Source: Adiantum capillus-veneris
Lineage: Eukaryota; Streptophyta; Polypodiopsida; Polypodiales; Pteridaceae
Reading direction: 5' to 3'
Assembly: GCA_014529385.2 (NCBI GenBank)
Contig: CM043944.1
Coordinates: 55,039,768-55,103,767, forward strand
Length of the DNA stretch: 64,000 bases
The translations under genes and the position numbers were made by a program. The notes below the pieces were generated by a model, which was given only the letters and a program-made list of their open reading frames with translations, had not been told where the DNA came from and did not search any database. Below, piece after piece: positions 56,887-64,000 of the stretch (the first letter of the stretch is position 1; every line of letters starts with the position of its first letter).

Positions 56887-59800
56887 ATGAGTATGACGAG
56901 GATGTGGGGCCGTCCAACCAAAACACCTATCTCTCAACAAGGATCTTATGTCCTTGTAATCAATGCAAGCATGTTGTGCGGCGGACAAGACGCGTTTCTT
57001 TGCAACACGTTCGTGAATTTGGCAAGTTCGATCCATCTATTATAGATCGAGTTGCTGCCAATTATAACTCGTCAAACTCTGACGCTGGCCAACAAGCAGC
57101 AATCTTGCAACCCAATAGACGTGTTCCCAGGCACTTTGGTCAAGCAGCAAATGTGAGGCCACAAGATGTAGCCTTTGACAGCTTGGGGGATGATCATGCA
57201 GACCACATTCCCAACGAGGCAATGTTTGAGCCCAAGATCGATGAAATGATCGAGATGATCACGGATTCAGAAATGCTTATCTATGATGATATGAAAAGTG
57301 AAGCCGATACACCATTGTATTATGGAGCATGTGTGTCTAGATTGAAGGTGCTCCTGGTTCTTCTCAACATGAAGACAAAGTTTGGATGGAGTGACACTAG
57401 TGTCACATCGCTTTTCAGGTGATCTATTACTATGTATTTACTTTAATAAAAAACTCTAGATGTATAACGATCTGTTATATTACTTACACAAGTGTACCGC
57501 ATTTTTTTCGCTGTTTAGATTTCTCAAAGAGCACATACTACCTGTTGATAATGTGATGCCAGATTCCAGAGAGGAAGCAAGAAAGGTCTTGTGAAAATTG
57601 GGGATGGATTACAATTGGATCCATGCTTGTCCTAACGACTGCATTCTTTTTAGAGGGGAATACATAGATATGGAGAAGTGTTCGAAATGTGATTCTGAGA
57701 GATATAGAGTAGATCTCCATGGAATCAAAATTCCACAAAAGGTTTTGCAACATTTTCCTCTGCTTCCTCGCATCAAGCATTTCTTTGAATGTAAGTCCGT
57801 GGCCACCCTAGCATCATGGTATGAGGAGAATAAATCTTCGGATGGTGTGCTACGGATTTCTGCAGATTGCGCAGCCTGAAAATATATAGACGAAACATGG
57901 TCGGTTGACAGGGAAGCTCGAAATTTGTGCTTAGGCCTGGCTATGGATGGTGTAAATCCATTTGGTCAAAGATCAATATCTTACAGTGTATGGCCCATTG
58001 TCATCGTCAACTACAACATTCCCTCGTGGTTGACTACAAAGAAGGGGCACCAATGGCTAAGCTTGATTGTGCCGGGATGGTATAAAGTGAAGAATATGGA
58101 TGTGTATCTTCGTCCACTATTGGAAGAGCTACAACCACTGTGGATTGGCATAGAAGTGGTGGATATGAGCCGACACACAGGTCGATGGATTGCTTTGATA
58201 AGAGGCATTCTAATGTGGACCATGCATGAGTATCCCAGACTAACAGAATGCTCTGGTGATTTACACTCAAACTCAAACACTGTTATTCTTGGTTTTTCTC
58301 AAGCTTTATCTATTATCATCTCTATACATACAGGGATTCAAACAAGCGGATACAGAGCATGTGTCACATGTGGACCTAGATTGAATTCACGTCGGGCTGA
58401 AGAAGCAAATCTACAAAGGTCATCAAGCGTATCTTCCAGAGAATCATGTGTTACGCGATAGCTTTTTGGAAAGAGAGCCACCGAGGATGTCTGCACAAGC
58501 ATGATTAGAGCAGAAGGAGATGTGTGATGATGGTTTGCCCTCGGGGATAAAGAGACTCTCTGTATGGTACGAGTTACCATATTGGCCCCGACTCATGATC
58601 GATCACTTGGTCGATCCAATGCACATATTCAAGAATGTTGGTAATATGCTATGGGACCATCTGACTGGCAAGATAGATACTTTGGGAGCCAGGTTTTACC
58701 TTAGAAATGTGGATCGTATGGAGCAATATTGGGCGCAGACAGCATCCAATGGATCAATAGAACTCCCTAAAGCGCCATGGATTTTCATAGGAACCCAAGA
58801 AATCAAAGTAAAAGAGACTATTCGATCTGTACGGACTCCCACTGACGTAATACACTTGCTCCGAAACGTGTTTTACTAAAGAAGGAAAGCTTAACGATTT
58901 GAAGTCACACGACCGGCATAAAATGTGTCAGGTATGTTTGAAGTGGAATATATCATAGTGAGAATTGTGCAACAAACTTGTGTGTGGAGTTTAATAACAT
59001 TGTTGCACATGTTTTGCAGTTTATTTTACTGGTGGCCATTGAGGGATGTTTGTCTCTTGACTTCCGCAACACAATCCACAAACTTGCAAAGTTGGTGCAA
59101 TGGATATCACAAAATGAGATCAATGTAGACTCCATACCATTCGCCAAACTAAACGTTGTGGAGGCTGTGTGCATGTAAACACTTTCCTACTACCATGCTA
59201 ACCATTCAGGTGCATCTTCTTGTTCACCTAGTTGATGAGGTGGAAATAGCTGGCACAGGACATTCCAAATGGATATTCTTTTTAGAACGTTTCATGAAAA
59301 CTTTCAAGGGATATGTGCGTCAGAAGGCACGTCTGGAGGGTATCATGGCAGAAGGTTGGTTGGTATCAGAGTCCCTAGTTTACATTGAAGAGTTGCTAGA
59401 TGGATTTGATAAAGCCCGGGATACACTATGGCGAACCATAGATGATGAGCGCATATATGGGATCGTCATGTGCAATCTTGGTGTTAAGAAGAAGATGATG
59501 GAAGATCTAGAGGCTAAAATCAACTGATTTTCCATGCTTCACAATCTAGTGATGAAAAAGTGGATTTCACGATATGAGGATGCAAAGCAAGAGCGACAAA
59601 GGGCACAAATTGAGTGGAGACATGGAAGACGACCACCGATGTACTGTCCAGCGGGTCTGCAGGCCTACCAACATTCATGAGCTTAAGATGGTTGCACAAC
59701 CAATTGAAAAGCTCACAACAGTGCGGTGAAGAAGTGATTGAGGAGGAGTGGGAGTACTCTCGAGGTTACGCGACCAACGTAAGTTTGCAATGTATGACTA

Positions 59801-60600
59801 GTGACTTTCTAGATATTTGAACGGCCACTCATAATCTTTGTTGGTTGTAGTATAATTCATACACAGCAACATGGTGTAAAGGTCGACATTTTAGGGTGGA
59901 ACGGATCGCCAAAAAGTACTGTTTCACTTAAGATTCTGAAATCATGGCAAAATTTGAATAGTTTAGTGACGACAGTCCTCTGATACAGATCCTGTGGTTG
60001 CGAAACTCACTTACTTCGGCACGCTACAAGAGATTTTGAGGATCGATTATAGAGGATTTTTTTTTGACTTGTTTGACATGCAATGGTTCAAGATAATCAT
60101 GGAGGGTCGCAACGCTACTTTGCATAGAGGAGAGTCGGGTTTCCTTGAGGTGGATTCAACTAAGAAATGGGCTGATGTAAAAGACACTTTTGTACTACCC
60201 GAGAATTGTGAACAAGTAAGTATGTAAATAGTTAACATCCAATTTTAGAAGCTATGTGCTTGGAAGCTCTCATGTAATCTATGTGGCTCTGGCAGGTGAT
60301 ATTTCATCCTATAAAGTCTGCATCAAACTGGTGGTATGTCATAGAGGTAGCCCCTTGTAGTGCACACACGTATGAAGGCTACCATTTGCCAATCACAGTG
60401 GCATCAATGGAGAGATCGGAGAAGATGCTCAGTCAGAAGCCGCTGAGGTGGTGTCAAACGAGCATCAAGCTGCTACTCTCCATGGGGTGCATGCAGATGA
60501 TCTACAAAATGAAACGGGGGACATCTGTCTAAACTGAGAGCTTTATATAGATATAGGAAGTTATGATGATCTATGAGAGGATGAGAGAGAGACCTCTTAA
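56887..60600 (+). pseudogene. tnp2: CACTA transposase gene tnp2 (TNPD), copy 2, broken
   Basis: Exon 1 (to 57418) reads GPSNQNTYLSTRILCPCNQC and later KFGWSDTSVTSLF; a 1-base deletion next to the ancestral ATG at 56887 puts the start out of frame. Exon 2 starts at 57519 after a TTTAG acceptor (FLKEHILPVDNVMPDSR) and has TGA stops near 57592 and 57877. Exon 3 starts at about 58334 and is frameshifted by a small deletion near 58400, then reads YELPYWPRLMIDHLVDPMHI. The DUF4218-like part retains HLLVHLVDEVEIAGTGHSKW (59208-59280), which copy 1 has lost. The DUF4216-like part is at 59840-60227, and a Glu-rich tail ends at about 60600. Inactive, but complementary to copy 1 for reading the ancestral exon structure. 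Confidence 0.85.
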
Positions 60601-61196
60601 AGCCATAAATATTGTATTTGAATAATTTTGCTATGTTTTATAATATATATTGTATTCACGTGGCTTTTTGTCCATTACTGTCTATATACATCATTGCATC
60701 ATTGTATTTAATGGTCTTTGAATCCAGTCCAGGTACGTATGCTCTAGGTATGTTCTCACAAGCAGGGACGACGAGCACTGCGCTCCGAGTGCCATGGAGA
60801 CAGAAGCTGCAATCACAAAGGAAGTGATATGTCTCTGCTTATAGATGCTGCTCGTCCCACCGTTAGATCTAGTTGATCGGGTGAAAGAGACATTAAGAAG
60901 CACTACTACTACTTCTTAGAGTCTCTTTCACCAGATCAACTAGATTTAGTGGTGGGGCAAGCAGCATCTATGAGCAAAGACGGAACATCTTCGCGGAGTG
61001 CAGTGCTTTTACAAATTCATAGAACTTCAACAAAATCTCTCTACACAGGATTCCCTCCCACTTTACAAGTCCTCTCTCTCTGTCTCTATTTCTCTCCCTC
61101 TCTATCTATATCTGTCTCTCTCTCTCTCTACTTGTCCATGTTTTCTTCTCCATTCATTCAATATTAAGATTAAACGTTCGTGTTTTTAATGCAGGT

Positions 61197-62170
61197 ATGG
61201 ATGATGATGAGTTTCCTTCTTCTTTGTCACCCCAGCAGAGGCAGTGGTATATGGATTGTCATCGCTCTGGAGTTCCATCACGGGATCCTACTCCTTTAGC
61301 CTCTCCCTCTATTTCGGAGCATTCATCATGCTCCGAAGCTTCAATGACGACGAGACAATCTTCACACTCGTTTAGGCACCGATGCTCTAGTGGTGGTGGT
61401 GGCGGTTGTTGTGGGGATGCCGCCGCCGATGCCTTGACACCGCCTCATGTTCGACGAGGCTCTTTAACCTCCCCTTCTTTGCCCACCCCCACATCAACCA
61501 CGCATTGCCATCTACACCAGGTTTTGCACGCCCGACGGCCGTTCCTAGCAGCTACACACCACTACCTACTCCTCCGAGAGTCACCCCAATCGACACTCCT
61601 CACTTTGGGGCCCAAACTCCAATGGAGACACTTGACGTCCATTCCCCCATCGACACGCCACTAGAGACCCCCGGTGGGACACCCAGGTTCACGTGTCACC
61701 GGCGAGAGGGCTTTCCATACTCCGTCAACTTCAGTGGCGACATCATATTGGTTGATAAAGGCAAGAAGGTCATCTCGTGCATGCACGGTCTTTTCTCTCA
61801 GGTGTTCAGACACTACATACTAAACACCTGGAGTGAAGTACCAAGTGATTTAAAAGATAGAGTCATCATCATGCTGCATGATGAGTTTCCCATGTCAACA
61901 CGGGATGGCCGCTTCAATGAAGACCTGATGAAGGTTCGAATGCGCAAATACTACACATCGTATGAGCGTGAGTACGTAGGCAGGAAGGGCTTAAACGCTC
62001 TAATGGACATTCTAAGTTCTCGCGGTGGCATGGTTAGTATTAGGATTTACTCTTTTCTATTTGTTGTATTGTTTTGTAAATTATATGTTTATACTTATAG
62101 AAAGCTGTCTTATTGTCTTTTTTTTGTAAAATCGGACAGATATGCCACTTGGACGCGACGAGACGTCTAA
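61197..62170 (+). pseudogene. TNPA-like CACTA gene, copy 2, truncated internally
   Basis: It begins MDDDEFPSSLSPQQRQWYMD after a TGCAG acceptor, as in copy 1. A small deletion near 61500 shifts the frame; the reading continues at 61406-62170 (FGAQTPMETLDVH, FRHYILNTWSEVP, RFNEDLMKVRMRKYY). It then jumps directly to YEREYVGRKGLNALMDILSS at about 61955, missing the basic KQKRSEVQKAIKHRW...WKQQKD block and the intron that copy 1 has there. The likely DNA-binding part is therefore deleted. Confidence 0.8.
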
Positions 62171-62604
62171 TTAGACGACGTTATTCTAACTATATCTAGA
62201 TAGCATTAGTTTCCTTTTGTCATAGCATATGTATCGTGAGATGACATGTATACGTATTTTTGTAACTATTAGAAAACCATGTATATTTTCTCAATAATGA
62301 CAATGGTGTTGTAACTATTACATTTGCAAAGTTTAACAATCAAGTGATTTTGCCTATGATGTGTACAATTGTCATTGATTTACATTCATTAATTTACTTT
62401 TGTCAGTTTTTTATCTTTATTCTGCAAACAATAATATGCATGATGGAGTTAATGGTTATATTGTCTTGTGTGTGACCACTTTGGGTCTATATCTAAGCTT
62501 GCACTTTCTTTCAAAGGTGAATCTGGGATTATCTTGGATTCATTTAGGTTTTCTCTATTATTGAAACATTCGATATGGTTGAATGCCCTAACACAACAAT
62601 TTTT

Positions 62605-62830
62605 TACCCTCAGGCGTCGCTATATAAGGCTCTACATCATCGCTATGAACGTCGCTATAGGTGGCCTGTAAGCGTTGCTATGGTCATCGCTATATACATT
62701 GCTATATAGCGATGGCTATAGCAATGCATATAGTGATGCTTATAGCGGCATTCTCGTATCAACGGTCTTAGTGACATCGGGGAGTATAAAAACCCAATGT
62801 ATTTTTATCGCTAATAGCGTCTCAAGTGCA
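62605..62830. repeat. CACTA-2 right subterminal repeats, decayed
   Basis: About twelve motifs related to GCGTCGCTAT, many with TG or CA in place of CG (GCGTTGCTAT, CATTGCTATA, TAGTGATGCT). This is the pattern left by deamination of methylated CpG. Confidence 0.75.
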
Positions 62831-62850
62831 CACAACCTCTTGTAGCGTTG

Positions 62851-63572
62851 AGCTTTTATCAAATCCTTGGGTTCCTCATCTTTCTCTTCAATGTTGAGGG
62901 TTGAAATCATTTGGGAGTTATGTCATAGTCATTTGAGGGTTGAAATTATTTGGATGGGAGTTATGTCATAGCCATCCTCATTGCAAAATTGAGTAGGCAA
63001 AGACGTATTCACACATACATCCATTGTCGCTAAAATTTGAGTCCACTCAAATGGCTCAAATAAATGCTCTGGAAATGTTCAGATACATAGGCTTTGTCTG
63101 TGCAGGCCCTTTCTAGAATGCATTCTTCTCATTTTAAACTCCCATTTTCTGAAGCTCCACACATCCAAATAGGAGTGTCTTTGTTTAACCAGATGGAAGC
63201 TTAGTTTCAGCCAAAGAGACTTAATCAAACTCTTGTTTGGGTGTTCTCAAGACATCTCTATAAGTGTGATCTTTTAGATTTACTCTTGTTATAGATCTCA
63301 CTTGCTTCAAGTATAGATAATTGTTTCCTCAATCTTGGATAAGATATACCTGTTGCATAAAAGGTCTACCCAATATGATTTCATAATTGATTTTTTTTCC
63401 AAAGTCTACTATGGCAAAAGTGTGTTGATATTCAATTCCAAAGGAATTGACTATCACCTTTTCAAGCAGCCCTAAGGGTCTCTTAATGTGTCCGTCAGCC
63501 AATTGCAACTTCATTCGAGTTTGTCTAATGGCTAGTAGTTCCAGGATTCCCATACTACTTTTGTGGCTATGG
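62851..63572 (-). pseudogene. Ty3/gypsy protease C-terminal part and linker
   Basis: The block 63553-63329 reads RQTRMKLQLADGHIKRPLGL and IILGRPFM, closing the retropepsin domain. The linker down to 62851 contains CGASEN-like and CILERA words and matches the linker of the 11-22 kb element (14.3-14.9 kb) in order. Stops are frequent. A duplicated phrase (GTTGAAATnATTTGG...GGAGTTATGTCATAG) lies at 62897-62975. Confidence 0.75.
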
Positions 63573-63839
63573 CTATGCCTGCTCCACTATATTCATTATT
63601 TCCATGGTTTTAATGTCTCTATATTTCACTGGAAGGGTGGTGTTTCCTTCTTCCCCTTCGTAATATTCTTTGACTTTGTTCATGGGAATAGATCGAATCT
63701 CTTTGTTGTCCATTTTGTTTTTCAAATTTCCCAAATTTTTGGAGATTAACCTCGTTATCCCCACCGTCTCTAGGGTTTTATGTAGATCATTCCATAGATA
63801 TGGTCTGAGTTTTAATAGTCTCCCAAGATAAGAGTGCAT
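63573..63839 (-). pseudogene. Ty3/gypsy protease N-terminal half and gag-PR junction
   Basis: This reads LLKLRPYLWNDLHKTLETVG, then KEYYEGEEGNTTLPVKYRDI, homologous to 15.3-15.5 kb. The catalytic DSGA is damaged: the text reads MNIVEQA where ILDSGAG is expected, so the active site is lost near 63573-63590. gag should lie beyond the window edge. Confidence 0.75.
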
Positions 63840-64000
63840 TGGATGGGTGTAGACATGGTTGAATAAATGTTGTGTACTTCTAGAGTCTGTTCATCTCTTT
63901 TTACTTGAGTGGTCTTACACACTATGGATCATCTTTGTTATCTTCCAAGTAAGAAGGTAATGTTTTCAAGGTTAATGGTTTTGACATTCTTGAAGATTCA

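Larger units (their letters stand above)
55135..62847 (+). mobile_element. Complete CACTA (En/Spm) transposon, copy 2
   Basis: It begins CACTACAAGAGG and ends CCTCTTGTAGCG, one base off a perfect 12-bp inverted repeat, with TTG on both sides. Length is 7,713 bp. Genes run on the plus strand in the same order as copy 1 (tnp2, then TNPA-like), but both are broken. It lacks the HIPP fragment and the expanded minisatellites of copy 1. It interrupts a gypsy element between protease and RT. Confidence 0.95.
51250..64000 (-). mobile_element. Ty3/gypsy element with pol, partial, interrupted by CACTA-2
   Basis: On the minus strand from the right edge come protease (63.84-63.33 kb), linker, then, after a CACTA insertion (62847-55135), the rest of the linker, RT, RNase H, a duplicated integrase zinc region and integrase. 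The order PR-RT-RH-INT is that of Ty3/gypsy. The protease block is colinear with that of the 11-22 kb element, so both belong to one family. No LTR is visible: gag and the 5' LTR lie beyond the window, and the left boundary is not defined. Stops and frameshifts occur throughout. Confidence 0.85.

Overview
This window is nuclear DNA of a land plant with a repeat-rich genome. The evidence is plant-type CACTA (En/Spm) DNA transposons, Ty1/copia and Ty3/gypsy LTR retrotransposons with plant tRNA-primed binding sites, spliced transposase genes, and long (CT)n tracts. I see no intact ordinary host gene, rRNA gene or tRNA gene. The species is not determinable from sequence alone; a large-genome vascular plant is the best guess.

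Layout. 0-6.4 kb: mostly unassigned AT-rich DNA, with a (CT)n tract and a gypsy gag relic (minus, 3.23-3.93 kb). 6.5-9.0 kb: a decayed CACTA tnp2 transposase (plus). 10.3-23.0 kb: an old Ty3/gypsy pol relic (plus), cut in two by a complete 10.8 kb LTR retrotransposon (11086-21890, minus) with LTRs of about 930 bp, a tRNA-Asp primer site and a polypurine tract. This inserted element encodes gag and protease but no reverse transcriptase, RNase H or integrase; in their place is an unusual Trp/Lys-rich repeat ORF. 23.7-28.2 kb: two decayed, unrecognised genes, one of them coiled-coil rich.

29.2-42.1 kb: a Ty1/copia element (plus) whose 3' LTR holds a complete CACTA transposon (34153-42111, minus) with exact 12-bp termini and a TGT target duplication. 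That CACTA carries an apparently intact TNPA-like gene, a broken tnp2 (TNPD) gene, and a captured fragment of a heavy-metal-associated isoprenylated plant protein (HIPP) gene with HMA-domain remnants and a C-terminal CaaX box. 43.4-49.2 kb: a non-coding LTR element (LARD-like) with a tRNA-Met primer site. 51.3-64 kb: a Ty3/gypsy element (minus, running off the right edge) with PR, RT, RNase H and integrase remains, interrupted between PR and RT by a second CACTA copy (55135-62847, plus) of the same family.

How the parts relate. The protease regions of the 11-22 kb and 51-64 kb gypsy elements are clearly homologous and colinear, so the window holds a pol-less member and a pol-bearing member of one gypsy family. 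The two CACTA copies share termini, subterminal GCGTCGCTA motifs, an internal palindrome and both genes. Their lesions differ, which lets the order of events and the ancestral gene structure be read by comparison.
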